Part shown: piece by piece, positions 1 through 17,313 of the stretch
How the letters are laid out: each line of letters starts with the position of its first letter
Position numbering within the stretch: the stretch's first letter is position 1
From: Scatophagus argus
Lineage: Eukaryota > Chordata > Actinopteri > Scatophagidae
Direction of reading: 5' to 3'
DNA length: 64,000 bases
Assembly: GCF_020382885.2 (NCBI RefSeq)
Contig: NC_058504.1
Location: 14,581,019 to 14,645,018, forward strand
Program-made: the position numbers and the translations under genes
The notes under the pieces: model-generated
What the model saw: only the letters and a program-made list of their open reading frames with translations
Told to the model about the DNA's origin: nothing
Database searches by the model: none

Positions 1-1049
1 TTGCCTCCCATCTGCAAGCTGGGGGACACACCACAGCACATCAAATGGTCAATCTGAGTTTGTTCATTTGTTTGCACTCTGTGTGCAGCTACGTTCAATT
101 TAACTGTTAGGGGTAAAGGAGGGTTAGCACATTCTGAATGAGTTGTCAGCCATACACATCCTGAGGGACGTGACAACATGGACGCCTTTATTGCTCTTTT
201 TCCAATGGATCATTTTTCAGCTACTTAGCTTCAGTGGAGAAAGTGCCTGACAGAATCATTAAGGGATTCATCAACACATTAAAGGCTTTTACTGGAGAGG
301 GCTAACTTGGTCGGTGTTTTAAGAAATACAGCTCCTTTGTTCCCTGTAGAGGCCAATATGAAAGAATATTATGACCAACTTAAACTTGGCACAAGCTAAG
401 CGTTGATAATTAAAGCAAATGACAAATCATCCAGGTAAAAAATATGCTCTTTCATTATCTTAAATCAGACCGATTCATTTTGATAGGTGAATTAATTGCA
501 TCAGAGGAACAGTATTTCAAAAAGCCACCATTATATTTACAAATGTTAAAAGCAAATTGATTAGAATTCAACAACATTACACTTAAGTGTTAAAAAAATA
601 TGACACTGTCTTTGACAATAAGGAATTTATAAACTAGTACAAATGTACAGGGTAAAAACTTTTTTAACCAGGTTTCACTTTTAAATCTAGTGTGATTATG
701 TTGTTTTTAAAGCTCAGGGTCTCTCCTGACATCGTTTTATCTTCAAATTAACCTCGTCTCCACGGTCAAAATGTTGCACAGAGAACCCAGGGGTGCATGT
801 AAGAAAGCTGCAGGATTAAGTGTTGTTCTAGTGCTGTAATTATGCTGCTGACCATATTAATCTGTTACTCCCTGTGTCCACTCAGCACAACTAATGACAT
901 TGTTCTGGACAAGCTGCATCCTTGTCTTAAGCTTTTTGGAAAGCTCAGCAAAGCAAACAGAGCAAACCAAATCCAAACTCCACCAGAGAAACAACCACTC
1001 AAAATCTGTCTTGTATTTAAACGTGAAAAATTAGTGAATGTGTCTGTAT

Positions 1050-1170
1050 AATCAGAATCAGAATCTCTTTATTCGCCAAATGTACAACGTACACAGGAAT
1101 TTGACCTGGTGTAACAGTGCCACATAACAATAATAATAATAATAAAAAAAACAGAGTTAAAAAGTTAAAA
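1050..1170. repeat. Dispersed fish repeat tail (LINE/SINE 3' end type)
   Basis: The stretch starts with a repeated CAGAAT, continues as a CTCTTTATTCGCC segment followed by GGAATTTGACCTGGTGT, and ends in an (AAT)n/A-rich tail. This kind of 'TTTATTcGCCAA ... GGAATTTGACtTGG' sequence is a common 3' tail of fish retroposons. The family was not resolved; the assignment is from memory of the motif. Confidence 0.45.
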
Positions 1171-1966
1171 AAGGTTGTGTCTTGAAAAATATACAATTGA
1201 GGTGAGATATAAAAATGTGCACAAATGGTGGTTTTGATTACCATTTCTGTAACAACCTGAGTGAGTGGCAAAGAATTAAGATTCATTTCAGATTAGTTTT
1301 TTATTATGCAAAAAAAAGTAACATTCGTTGAATCCAGCTTATAAAGTGTGAGAATTTCCTGCTTTCCTCTGTGTTAAATACATGTAAACTGAATATCCTT
1401 GCGTTTTAGATGTTTGGTTGGACAAAAGAAGCAACGGAAAAGCGGCTCTAGTGAACTGTGAATTTTACATTTTACAGAAATAAAGGTGAATACATTGATT
1501 GAAAAAAGAAACCCATTAGCATTGTTATTTTGTTGCAACTGTGTTTAAGATACTACAACCATTGACATTTCGGGTAATTTCATGTATTCAAATATATAAG
1601 GCAAAATATCAATAAAATGCAAAAGCAACAAAAATCTGACCTCTCTTCAAAAACAACAACCTGCACCGACGTCATAAATGTTCAAAATCTTGGAAAAAGT
1701 CCCTCAAGAAAGAGGCTTTATTTGCTTTTCCTTGACTTCCTGAGATCCACCAAAAAAGGCTGTCGTTGTCATGGCAACACTGAGCAAAAATAACACAAGC
1801 TTATTTTCCACAAGCTGAAAATAAAATGGAACAGGATCAGTTTGGACAAACAAGATCAAAATGGTTGCTGCTAATTCATAGGCACAAGAAGCTGCATGTC
1901 TCTTGCAGATGTGGTGTAACGTTAAGGCCCGGGACACGTTCCCTCTGGTCATCGCCCCCTCCAAAT

Positions 1967-1998
1967 CCCCCCCCCAACCCCCCAACCCCCCAACCCCC
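1967..1998 (-). repeat. G-quadruplex-type tract, four G runs separated by TT
   Basis: The plus strand reads C9-AA-C6-AA-C6-AA-C5. On the minus strand (the sense strand of gabrb2) this is four runs of five to nine G with two-base TT loops, which satisfies the usual G4 folding rule. Confidence 0.8.
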
Positions 1999-2591
1999 GT
2001 TATCTGACGGCCAGATCCCTTTACTCATGTAAAGAAACCAGCACTTGTCAGGATAATGATCGTAATAAAGGGAACGCTCACGCCCCACTAATTCCTCCAT
2101 CCCAGAAGCCACCACAGCTGGTTTGTTTAAATCTTTTAATTCACAGCCAGCTAATTAACATTCAGAGAACAGTATCATAGTACAGGCAGTGCCTCTTAAC
2201 AACCACTAACCTCAGGTATTTTACATGTAATTAACAAGCGCAATGGAGAAAAGACAGGGAGTGAAAATATTCATTTACTTCCCTCCTCAATCCTGCCTCA
2301 GAGTGCATATTGTAGCTGCACTCAACGTCAGGATGTATGCTGAAGATGTTATTATGCAGCACTGATGCATTGCTGAGACAACAGACTCGAACTGTATTTA
2401 ATCAGCTGCAATGGCTGTGTGCAGAACTCTTTTTAATGCATCGTAACCAGGGTTCGGTTCCTGGATCTGTGAGTTCAGCAAAAACAAACAGCATTATGCA
2501 AATGCAATTTCAGCTGCTAAGTGAGGGAGATGAGTGATGGAGCGAGATGCCAGGGCTGAACAGACAGAGATAAAGGGGAGGGTGTGATGAA

Positions 2592-2605
2592 GGGGGGGGG
2601 GGGGG
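2592..2605 (+). repeat. Homopolymer (G)14
   Basis: Uninterrupted run of 14 G in gabrb2 intron 3. The exact length is prone to sequencing error. Confidence 0.8.
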
Positions 2606-4867
2606 TCTCGGTCATGATATCATATCTGTGCCATATTTTGCTCTAACCCCAGTGAGTCAGCACAGCCCATCCAACGAGGATGTGTGGTCACACCTCGTAC
2701 TCGGAGGACACTTCCCTCTCAAAATAGCACATTTGTAATGTCATGCAGCCGAGGCTGCTACCTCGGCACTGACTGACCTGCACATTTTTATTGCCTGACA
2801 ACATGGCTGACCTTTGAGCCTCAATGGGCCATCGTGGTGGATCACACAGGGATGAGGAGAAAGAAAAGTGACTCCACCATGGCATGTACACATGGCAAAC
2901 GTACCTCGTACATGTGCACATCGAATGCAGAGAGAAGCAACAAAATCCCATTTTGTACCCAACCTCCACCTCAACAACCATCATGCCCTTCATGTCAAAG
3001 CAGAAGAAAAATGCCAGAATGGTTTCAGTCAGGCCTGACTGAAATGCAGAGTTCATTCTCTACCAGAGGCACTTTTGTCTTTAATTAGAGAAGCGAGCAG
3101 CTGTCCACAACACAAAATCTGCTCGACGCCATGACGGCAGACCTGGTCACAAGCACTGATTTCAAATCCAGATCATATTCTTTCACTTCTGACTACAAAT
3201 CACTACATTTTCCTTTAGGTTCATATGCTCTTCTTCTTCTTCATATTTCTCTTCCAGCTCTGCCTACGAGTGCCTAAAGAACATTTTTGTTTCTATGGCC
3301 AGTTTTTTTTTTCATCTTCAAGAGCACCTTCAGGTACCCTGGACTTGCTACATATGGAAATTATTAGATCAACAATTAGATCAATTTTAAAACCAAAAAT
3401 AGCAACAACAAAAAAAAAAACAACTCAGCTTACAGCTTTTCAAATGTAATTTTTGTGTGGGTCTTTTTTATGATTAGTTATTAGAGTGTTTTGTGATAGT
3501 AAACTAAAAATCAAGGGTGGTTGGAATTTGGATGAACACTTGAAGATATCAACAAGACTTTGAGAAAACAATGAACATTTTTGAGTTGACGAAACAATTG
3601 ATTTAGGAAATCTTAGTGACTTTTGTCTGGGCTCAAATTAGTTCATTAGCTGCAGCCTTAGCCTGGAGATTCATAAAACTAGCTGCATGTAGAGCCTCGT
3701 TTTTAGCTCCTCAGTCCTGGCTGAAGAACTACTGGGCCAGTGATAATTTGTGTAGCCAAATACTTTTCAAACACAAAGACTGTTTTAAATCACTGTGAAG
3801 GTCACAATATTTTCCCAGATACCAATCTATATTTCAGGCTTGAATAATGTTTGTATAAAGCAACACAAAAAGATCTAAAAGAACCATCTGAGCGAATTGT
3901 GCAGCCATCTTGGGTTTTAGCATCACGCAGCTTGGATGAGGAGCACTGTGGAATGATTTTTCCTACCTTACAGCCATTTAAAAGGAGAAAAATGGAAATT
4001 GTATGTTAAAGGGTTAATGAAGCAGCGGGTCCATAGTAACTTTCAGCCTCCACCGAGATGCAGAATAATATCAGAGGAGACACTGCAACTGATCACAGAA
4101 ACCGTCACAGCAACACTGTTCTTCGGTGCCTTCACCAGTTTCATCGTCACTTTCCTTCGTGTTGTTTTCCTTCTCATCACTTTTATTCTTAAACTGGGCT
4201 GCCCCTGATGAGGAAGATCAAAGGGGCCCTGTGCCGATCACAGGTCACCAACTCCATCCTCGTGGTCACGCTACACTGTGATTTTATAGATTTCTCTGAG
4301 ATCGGCGTCGATTCCGCGCTCTCAATCTCAAAGAGAACTGGATGTGAAGACAGGACAGAGAGGAGATTCCGACATGTTATGTAAGACGCAGAAAGGATTT
4401 TTCACTAGGCAACAACACCGTGTGGAACACAAGTCCACCGAGGTCTCAGATGTTTTGGGTTTTTCTTTTAACTTTTTGTCTAAAATTTGCCTGTCGTGTC
4501 AGAGGGACGCCTGAGCAGAGCTGGCAGGGAGAGCTTTTCTGAGAATTGAGCGAGATGAACTCTCTTATAGCCACAGGGAGTTGCATGACGTCAGTCGCCA
4601 TTCACTATTTGTGCACAGTTTTGTGTTTTCTTGAACACACACACGCACACACACACACCCAGATGTATGAAGCAGTGTTTTTTTCCAGACGAATGCTTGC
4701 ATAGATTCCTAGTTCTTAAGTAAGATAACCCTTTGGAGCAAGGCAGAGGTGGATTACATGGCTGCTGAGCCCAGAGTCACAGCCAGGGATCCAGTCAAAG
4801 TGGTGTGGTGGGAGGAAAGGATGGAGGAGGGATGAGAGAGAGAAAAAGACAGAAAAAGAGAGTAAGA

Positions 4868-4889
4868 GTGTGTGTGTGTGTGTGTGTGT
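4868..4889 (+). repeat. (GT)n microsatellite
   Basis: Eleven GT units, followed by a short GA run and a G-rich stretch. Confidence 0.9.
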
Positions 4890-5465
4890 ATGAGAGAGAG
4901 AGACGGGGGTGGGGGGGCGAAAGCAAGTGAGGGGTTTCTATTTCAAATCTCCCCGGACCCCCAAGGCACTTCCGTTCTGGCTGCATCCTCCACCAAAATA
5001 AATCATTTCCATCAAAGGAAAAGCTCTGACCATTCAGTGCCTTTCGTCATCCGAAGCAAACTCTAATTCTCTGATGCATTTACATGCTAAAAACTCAATT
5101 TTGAAATGGTCACCATATACACAGATTGGCTAAATCTGCCAAAATCAAAAATCTGACAGGCAAAATTAACAGGACATCAACTTCAAACGACTCACATCTC
5201 CTTCCATTTCTTACTGCCTAATTTGTTTTTCATGCTCTTATATAACACCTCTATTATGTTGCTCCATGGAGATAGGCTGCTTTAGAAAATCATCTTTCCC
5301 CACAATCTGGATTCTCAGTAAAGACTGCTCTTAGTGTTTTTTCCTCAGTGCATCAAACATCACACGAGCACAACCAGTTATCCCACTCTAGAAACAGAGC
5401 AGATGTGATGCAGCAGAGCAACACTGAAGTAGTTAAAACTGCCGTCAGTTTCTTGTGGGTTGCGG

Positions 5466-5503
5466 TCTGTCTGTCTGTCTGCCTGCCTGCCTGTCTGTCT
5501 GTC
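5466..5503 (+). repeat. (TCTG)/(CCTG) tetranucleotide repeat
   Basis: About nine tetranucleotide units, with TCTG units flanking a central block of CCTG units, so an interrupted compound microsatellite. Confidence 0.9.
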
Positions 5504-5870
5504 GCACGGATCAATAGGTGGTGCTCTTGCATGAGCTGCTGAACTTTTTCCCCCTGTCCTCTCAGAGTCACACATGACGTTCATCTGTGCGCACCAGAGC
5601 TCAAACCTTTCTCTCTTTTTTAATGCTGTGCGACCACACATGTATTATTTAAAAAAAAATGCTTACGTCATCCCAGAATTAGAGGGAAGATCGTTTACGT
5701 AGAGGGTGATGATGTGATTGGTCGCCGAATTAAAAAGCCTCAAAAGGACAAAATCTTCATCAGAAGATGATGTTTTTATTCATCAGCTGCATAAGAGTGG
5801 TGGTGGTGGTGGTCGGGGGTGAGGGGTGTCAACAAAATTACACTTGACTTGACAAAGTGAAGCAGTCAGG

Positions 5871-5872
<2 letters not shown>

Positions 5873-5915
<43 letters not shown>

Positions 5916-5919
5916 ACAC
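5873..5919 (+). repeat. (CA)n microsatellite
   Basis: Pure CA run of about 18 units, then one AA interruption and five more units. Lies in gabrb2 intron 3 about 350 bp from exon 3. Confidence 0.95.
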
Positions 5920-6263
5920 TGACATGCAGTGCTCCGCGCGCGCAGCCGGGGCCGTGCGTCCGAGTGCGCCAGTGAGTGTGTGTTTTGAATTCAAATGCAG
6001 CAACACACCAGAGCTGCAAATGCGGAGACTGAGAGGAGGATGGCGTTGATGCGCTTGGGAACGGAAGCCTCCACATTTTTTTTTTAAAAACCTGAGTAAA
6101 ATATATTCACAAGATGCCTCAACCTGGCTCAGATTCTCCCGACTCTCTCGCATGCAATCACGCACACTGACCGGTGACAAGCAGCCCACTTCAGAGGTAT
6201 TCCAGCCGTGTCAGGCACAATTGGCAACATTAAGCGGGGTAATAAACATAAAGATGCACCTAC

Positions 6264-7054
6264 CATATTGACTTCAGAGACCATGTCTATGCTGGCTATG
6301 TCTATATTCATTCCCACAGCCACCGGCGCACCTGTGAAGGAAAGGAGGCGTCAGTACAACATGCATATGAATAATTCTCTCATCATATTAAATTGAACAA
6401 ATTCGTGACGCGCGCTCAGGTTCCTCTCTGCTTCCCTCCACCTACAGGAGGTGCATCACCAGCCCGAGCAAAACAAATCGGCTTTAAACACGCAGATGAG
6501 CTTAAAATGCTGTTAATTTCATGTTTTTAGAGGAATGATCAAACATTGATGGGCAGGATGGGTTACGTTAAAAGCCTGTCTTATCTCCCAATCAAATGGA
6601 ATATGCACACCATTTTTCATATCCTAATTAGAAAGGCCTGTTTCGCTGTGAAGTGGTGATTATGTAAATTAAGGCAGATTTTGCGATTCATTAAACATGT
6701 ATTGCACGTCAGGAGGGCGTGAAAACATGACATTCAGTTTTCAATTTGCTCGTTACCTCCGAAATCTGGCCTCAACCGAATGTCGTATCCTTTCATCAGT
6801 CTGTCCACTGTTTCTTTTACCAGAGGCATATTGCTCGGATCCTTGATATCCTTGACGCTGGGAAGGAGAAAAAAAAGGTGGTGTAATGCAGAATAGCTTA
6901 TTAATATCACACGCAGAGCACGCTTTAACAGAGCGTATGTGACATACAAGACAGAGGATGAAAGATGCAAACGAGATTACCTTTGAGCCCAGACAGAAGT
7001 CACAAGTAAGGAAAAAGTCAAAATCCCAAAGTGGTTTTTCCTGAACCTCCCCAT
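6264..7054 (-). CDS. gabrb2: GABA-A receptor subunit beta-2-type, 5' part (partial)
   Basis: Three coding exons on the minus strand: 7054-6981 (74 nt, signal peptide [17 protein letters not shown] to VWAQ), 6857-6757 (101 nt) and 6331-6264 (68 nt), all with GT-AG borders and matching phases. They encode a mature N-terminus containing [28 protein letters not shown] and [16 protein letters not shown], ending SEVNM. This is the start of the ligand-binding domain of a Cys-loop chloride channel subunit. The AVGM and [14 protein letters not shown] details fit beta-2 better than beta-3 (CVGM). The 68-nt exon is typical of the family. Exon 4 (the YTLTMYFQQ region) is not found downstream to position 1, so intron 3 exceeds 6.2 kb and the gene continues off the left edge. 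It is a postsynaptic GABA-gated channel subunit. The GABA-A family assignment is very secure; beta-2 over beta-1/3 is likely and supported by the alpha-6 neighbour. Confidence 0.93.
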
Positions 7055-8155
7055 CGCAACAGTTTTTGAGGTGGTTTCCCGATGCGAGTGAGGAGAGCGC
7101 ACATCCAACTTACTCCAGACAGCGCAGAGGAGCCAATGAGAGGCGCATGCGTGCAGCCAGCCCAAGATCAAAGAGTGGAGACTGATGATGGTGGATGAGC
7201 AGTTTCCATTGCAGAGAAAAATATTAAAGGGACAAGTGGTTGTGCGTATAATGAAGAAACAAGCATTTACGCCAGGAGTGAAATTAACAACAACGGCGTT
7301 CATTTTAGGCTCCTTTTATTTTTACGTTTATTACACGGCAGATAAGTCTGTCCATACTCTGACAAGGTCAAACAATGGGATGAAGGGTTAAAGGGGTTAA
7401 CATGTCAACTTAAGATCAAGTTTATTCTTTCAGATTTTTATGTCACAGGACGTGTTAAGTGGCAAAAAGAGAGAACACCATTCCATCCATCATAGGTAGA
7501 CGCTTTATACACAAATACCTGCGCCAAACAATCAACACCATCCATACCAACAAAGAAAACTCTCGTGTCATCAACACTCATGCGGATTGCATTGTACTCC
7601 TCTTCCCTGCAATGATGTTTTCAGAGGGTCTGCAGTGGATCTGAAAATGCAAGGGGAGCACCAGAGTGCCAGAGCAGAAAGGCGAGGTGTGTGTGTGTGT
7701 GTCGGGGGGGGGGGTCAACCCCAACCCCACAATTCATTTTCTCTGCGTGGCTTGAACATTTTTGAAGCCACGCAGAGGGAATGCGAGCCTCCACTAAATT
7801 GCCTTTGATCTTGTTGTAGTGGGAGCGGTGCTTCTGTAGAGGGCAGGCTTCTGAAAGCATTGGTTCACTGTTGCATCACCACCAGTTACAGCCATCATAG
7901 ATTATATCATCCACTTCTTTTTGATGTGTTTCTTGGTTTGTGTGTGTGTGTGTATGTGCGTCCATGTGTGTGTCTGATTGGTGTCTGTCTTGCTCCATGG
8001 GGCCTCGAGAAGTTGCTGTTTGAGGCCAATGAAGGACGGCTCTTCACCTACTGATCAGAACACAGGTGGGCAGTGGTCACAGCCTGTGAAATGAATAGAT
8101 GTGTGGCAGGAGAATAAATGAGTTTCTGATTCATTGTGACTGCTGAGAGCTTGTT

Positions 8156-8181
8156 GAGAGAGAGAGAGAGAGAGAGAGAGG
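8156..8181 (+). repeat. (GA)n microsatellite
   Basis: About 13 GA units. Confidence 0.9.
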
Positions 8182-8590
8182 AGTGTGAGGTGAGGCTCAC
8201 TGGGTGCTGAAGGTCTCTCCGGCTGCACATGCCCTTTTGCAGGTCCTCTTAGTTTTCAAGCTCCACGTCCCTGCAAGAGCAGAATACAGCAGAGTGCAAA
8301 ATGTGAGAGGGGCTTACAGAAACCTTTTGTCTCTTTCCACATTCTCAGTCTGCAGTATACTGTGCTGTGCTCCCTGTCCTCTCAGTGCCTTCTTCAAACG
8401 CACCAAGTGAGAGACGCAGCCAAAATATGTTAAAAGAGGAGATGTGGTGCGGCTGTTTTCATGCTCTCCATCTTGACTCTCTCTTTACTCTCCACATTAT
8501 GAACAAAACAACCATAAAAATTCTCTGACAGGAACATGAGAAGCATGATGAGCATATTTGCACTCTCCAGTGTTACATAACACACATCTT

Positions 8591-8614
8591 TCTCTCTCTC
8601 TCTCTCTCTCTCTC
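8591..8614 (+). repeat. (TC)n microsatellite
   Basis: Twelve TC units, about 410 bp from the GA run, so together they form loosely complementary arms. Confidence 0.9.
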
Positions 8615-9537
8615 GCACTGTATCTCTCCTTTTCTTTCTTGGACATGGAGCTTTGTGTTCTATAAGTGGCTCACTTATAAACAGGAGACTGAATAGTTCT
8701 TTTTCATGTACTAAATGTACAAAGTAAGCTCTGGTTTTATAGCCTGTGAGACCTACTCCCCTAGGAGAACCAGAGTTGTTGTTAAAAAGGCTGCCAGCCT
8801 TCAGGTAAGCCTCATATAAAAGAGGAGAGCAGTTATTGTTCCTCTAAAACTATCATAATTAGATTGAGATTTGTGGCTTTATGAGTATACACATAAATAT
8901 CCATGGTTTGATCTTTTTCAACTTCGTTTGTACAAGAATGCTGGATGCCCTCCAAGTGTCTCTGCTGTTTATACTGTTTTACATGAAAGGCCTTTCGGAT
9001 CTACTGCCTTGACTCAAAAGGTTAAAGATGAAACTCTAAAGTCTTATCCATGGTTAAAAATAGTATTAGTTTGTACATTTCTGTCAGTGGCTCGACATGG
9101 TAGGGCTCAGACCTTCCCTAAATCTTTAGGTTTGCAGAAAAAAAAGAGACTTAAATTTTCCTTTTTTTTTCTTTTAAATTATGGACAACTTTCCCACCTC
9201 AGATATCCAAATATTATTCAGATAAAACAGTATGAGAAGAGATAACCACCCTTTTATAACTGGTTAACACATTCAATTCATTCACCTGTTGTATTAGGTT
9301 GTGGGAAGAGTAATTGAAGGAGATGGTTGATGATATTTTATATTTTTGCTCTTGTCAAAAAACATGCGAAAAGACCAAAACAGACCATGTTTTAGACCAA
9401 CCATGCTTAGCTTACCCTGCTGTGGTGCTCAACTCCAAACTCACGTATTTCAATTCTTTATAAATAGGCCAAATGCACAGTCCTAGTAATACCCTACAAC
9501 AGCTACATCGTCAGGGTTTTGCTTCACCTACGTGCCA

Positions 9538-14249
<4,712 letters not shown>

Positions 14250-14371
14250 CCTGGACAGCATTTATCAACAAATTTGCAGTCCACTCTCTGAACAGCACAT
14301 ACTTACAAGGAAAGTAAAGAGAATAGGACTACAGACTTTACTGACTTTACTGGTGTCGTGTCGCCGGTACG

Positions 14372-14379
14372 TATATATA
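14372..14379 (-). promoter_or_regulatory. TATA box of gabra6
   Basis: A TATATATA block preceded by a C-rich stretch on the minus strand, 123 bp upstream of the gabra6 start codon. A start site near 14345 would give a 5' UTR of about 95 bases. Confidence 0.7.
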
Positions 14380-14897
14380 GGGGGGGCAGGAGGCACTAAG
14401 GCATGAACTGTAATCTAATTAACAGATTAGTAAATCCACCTTATTTTTAGACAAACAAGGGATTCTATTAGTTTCTTTTAAAGCCAAAATAAAATAAAAA
14501 AAACTAAAGTCAGCGCAACTCATGAATTCAGGCTAAGATAATGACAATAAATCACTGACGGAATTACCACAGGAACTTTGTTTTTCATGTTGTAGTTTAT
14601 TTCACCAGGCGGTAGATGGCACTGCATCCAGAACGTTATTCACATCCGGAACTGAAATCCATTGAGAGAAGAAGAAGTTTCGAGACTAAGCGAGGGGTTG
14701 GTGGACGTGTTGAGGGAGAGCGCTGCCCTAATTAAGAAATACTGAAACTAGTATAACTTAATATGTTCATAACAACGGTCCTGGAAAGCAGCTGATAAGA
14801 GTGGTGAAGGCTGACCGCTGTTAGCATAACGTCTCTGTTTGTCAGATACAGTGTGCGTTAGTTAGCTGACGTTAGCAGACCTGTCAAAAGCCGCAGC
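14380..14897. promoter_or_regulatory. Head-to-head intergenic promoter region, gabra6 / nudcd2
   Basis: About 0.5 kb separates the gabra6 TATA box from the nudcd2 start codon. The nudcd2 side has an ETS-type CCGGAA core at 14646-14651 and no TATA box, as expected for a housekeeping gene. The gabra6 side is TATA-driven. No other gene is visible. Confidence 0.6.
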
Positions 14898-16978
14898 ATG
14901 TCAGTGCATTTCGAGGAGAAGAGCGGCGTCGTCCCCTGCAAGACACCGTGGGGCTCCTGGTACCAGACTATGGAGGAGGTCTTCATCGAGGTCAATGTGC
15001 CTCACGGGACGTCAGCCAAAGAGGTCAAGTGCCGTTTGGGCTCCAGAGACATAGAGCTGCATGTCAGAGGGGAGGAAATATTCAAGGTGAGCTCCTGAAG
15101 TGATTTTGGGGATTTTTCTCTTGTTGGATCAACATTACTTTATTTAAGAGAGAAAGTGAGCATAAACAAAGAGGACGTGGGATCTAGTCTGATGACACTC
15201 TGTTGAAATTTTCTGAAACGGTTTTGTCTGCTCTTTGGTCGACTATTCATTGAATCTAGCCACTGTACGTTTGTTACTCTGTGCCAAAAATACCAACAAA
15301 GTAAATCTGGTAGAGAAAAACGCATTTGTCATTTATACAGATCAATATACAGCAATATACTACAGAGTATACTGAAAGTAGGAGCAGTTTTATGATAACT
15401 CCGAGCAGGAGAAACATAGACGGAATCAATAAAATAGTGACCATGGAAGATTAAACAAAAAACCCTTTGTTTGGACCAGACAGCCCAGATCTTCTTCCAC
15501 ATATGATCTTCTGTACAATACAAAAGATGAGAACTATTCCCAGAGTTCATTGTAGATTTTGTTTTATTACTGGCGCAAAGAACAACAAAACCAAGATGGC
15601 ATCCGGACAGCAGCTATTTTTTTTAAAAAAATAAAAGAAATTAATACTTATATTACCTTACAGACTGTTTCCTTTCTTTCTCTCAACATACGCAACTGCT
15701 CCAGCCACTCCACCTGTGTCACATCACGCCATTTTCTTATCTCCGCAATGCAATCAGTCTATTCATTAGTTTCAGTCGTGTTCCATTATTTCCCCCAAAC
15801 CGTCTTATCAGAGACATTACGAAAAGGCACACATTACCCTCGAACAGCCTCTTCTCAGACACTGTTATTGTTTCTCTCAGTCTTTTCTGCCTAAAAACAA
15901 CTTGGTCATTTGTTAATATTATACATTGTTGTATGTGAGTTTAATTATACATTTTGATTGCACACAAATATTCACATGATAATCATAGTCCAAGTGTTCT
16001 TGACAGTGGCGGAGTAAGTATTTAGATCCTCCTTATGTCAGTAAAAATACCACAACAACCCTCTTGTGAGGCGACAGTGCTAACCACTGCACCACCGTGC
16101 CACCCAAAAGTACCAATACCACCTTGAAAATAACCACTGTAAGTATGCAAAACTAAAGGTTCCACACACTTCATTGTCTTTTCTGCTGCCAAAATCGGCT
16201 AAAAACAGGATTTCACCCACCTGTCTTCATCTAGGCCTACTCAGTCTCCTCAGTAAGACTTGAGTTCAACACAACTCACAGTTGTACTTCTATGTATTGT
16301 GACTTGAAATCATAAAATCATCATGACTCATCATGACTTGCTATGTGGACATATATTAGACTCACAATCAATCTCTCTCTTTTTTACATTCTGTCAGGGA
16401 AAGTTGTTTGACACAACCATGTCTGATGAGGCTACATGGACTCTAGGTAGGTTGCACACATCTAAGTAACTTAGATTTCAGTGTACAAAACCACCCATAT
16501 CTCACTCCTGTTGACCTCTTTCTCTGCTTAGAGGACAAGTGTCTCATTCGTATCATTCTGATGAAGACTAACAGAGAGGCAGGGAACTGCTGGTCCTCCC
16601 TGCTGGAGGGGGAGTACTGTGCGAATGCCTGGGTCCAGGACCAGATGCAGAGAAAGCTCACACTGGAGAGGTTCCAGCGCGAGGTTAGTTTGATTAAGTG
16701 TCATAGTGAATGTAGCCAGAATGTTATTACTGGTTATCAGATACGTGCTCGTCTCCCTCTACACGTGACTGCTTTTTCAGAGTTGTAAATTATAATGGCT
16801 TTATTAATGGTGAATTGTAAAATGACTGAAAACTGTATGTGTGAGTGGCAACAGGCTTCTCAAATATGAATTAACTGGACTTGCTTTTTTCTAGAATCCT
16901 GGATTTGACTTCAGCGGGGCAGAGATCTCTGGAAATTTTGCTGGTGGTGGGCCAGACTTTTCCAGTTTACAGAAGTGA
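14898..16978 (+). CDS. nudcd2: NudC domain-containing protein 2
   Basis: Four exons: 14898-15086, 16398-16446, 16532-16683, 16895-16978, encoding 157 aa, the same length as the human protein. The sequence starts MSVHFEEKSGVVPCKTPWG and contains WYQTMEEVFIEV, WVQDQMQRKLTLERF and the C-terminal NPGFDFSGAEISGN. It is one CS (p23/alpha-crystallin-like) domain with a short acidic-aromatic tail. In mammals NUDCD2 is an Hsp90 co-chaperone that stabilises LIS1 and dynein-associated beta-propeller proteins. The gene is tail-to-tail with ccng1, as in human 5q34. The poly(A) signal AATAAA at 17318 gives a 3' UTR of about 360 bases. Confidence 0.97.
16003..16150. repeat. Fish hAT-like dispersed repeat, interrupted by another repeat fragment
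   Basis: The flanks (TTGACAGTGGCGGAGTAAG..TTTAGATCCT..GTCAGTAAAA, then AAAAGTACCAATACC) match a very common teleost non-autonomous repeat recalled as hAT-type. Between them, about 16058-16105 is a foreign fragment (GAGGCGACAGTGCTAACC, CACCACCGTGCC) related to the end of the retroposon at 56.98-57.03 kb. It lies in nudcd2 intron 1. Confidence 0.55.
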
Positions 16979-17313
16979 CTGCTTGCCACGATGCCAAAAA
17001 CCTGCTATGAGCTGGAGATGCCCGTTCATTGAACATTACTAAGGACATCCATGACGAGCAGAGGGACACTGTCTTTTTTTAGAGGCCTTCAGAAGAACTC
17101 AAATACTGAATGACTTGATTGTTTGACAGAGATGCTTTTCGTAGCAGCCCTTTGGTCTGGCTTGTTTTGGTTGTGAAGGACTGCTATTGTTTCAGCCCGA
17201 TTTGGCCAAGTTGCTGAAAAAAACAGCCAATGCAAACTTATCTGTCTGGTTGTAAGAGGACTTTGATATGTTGTTGTTTTTTAATAAGAAGAAGAGTGTG
17301 CACAGAAATAGCT

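Larger units (their letters stand above)
1..6263 (-). other. gabrb2 intron 3 (left part), no other gene seen
   Basis: About 6.2 kb downstream of the 68-nt exon holds no recognisable exon on either strand; the short open frames translate to low-complexity or unrecognised sequence. It contains a C-rich G4-type tract (1967-1998), a LINE/SINE-like tail (about 1050-1170), a 14-G run (2592-2605), and GT, CTGT/CTGC and CA microsatellites between 4.8 and 5.9 kb. Confidence 0.75.
7055..9537. other. Intergenic region between gabra6 3' end and gabrb2 5' end
   Basis: About 2.5 kb. The right part should hold the gabra6 3' UTR (minus strand) and the left part the gabrb2 promoter and 5' UTR. No TATA box is obvious just above 7054. 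It contains a GT-rich/poly-G patch near 7687-7713, a (GA)n run (8156-8181) and a (CT)n run (8591-8614). A 124-codon open frame at 8871-9245 matches no protein I recognise. Confidence 0.6.

Noticed and set aside
5466-5503. CRISPR-like regular repeat
   Set aside because: It is a simple tetranucleotide microsatellite with no spacers, in a eukaryotic intron.
8871-9245. 124-codon open frame on the plus strand between gabra6 and gabrb2
   Set aside because: No recognisable domain, composition is low-complexity, and no splice or start context supports it; chance frame in a non-coding region.
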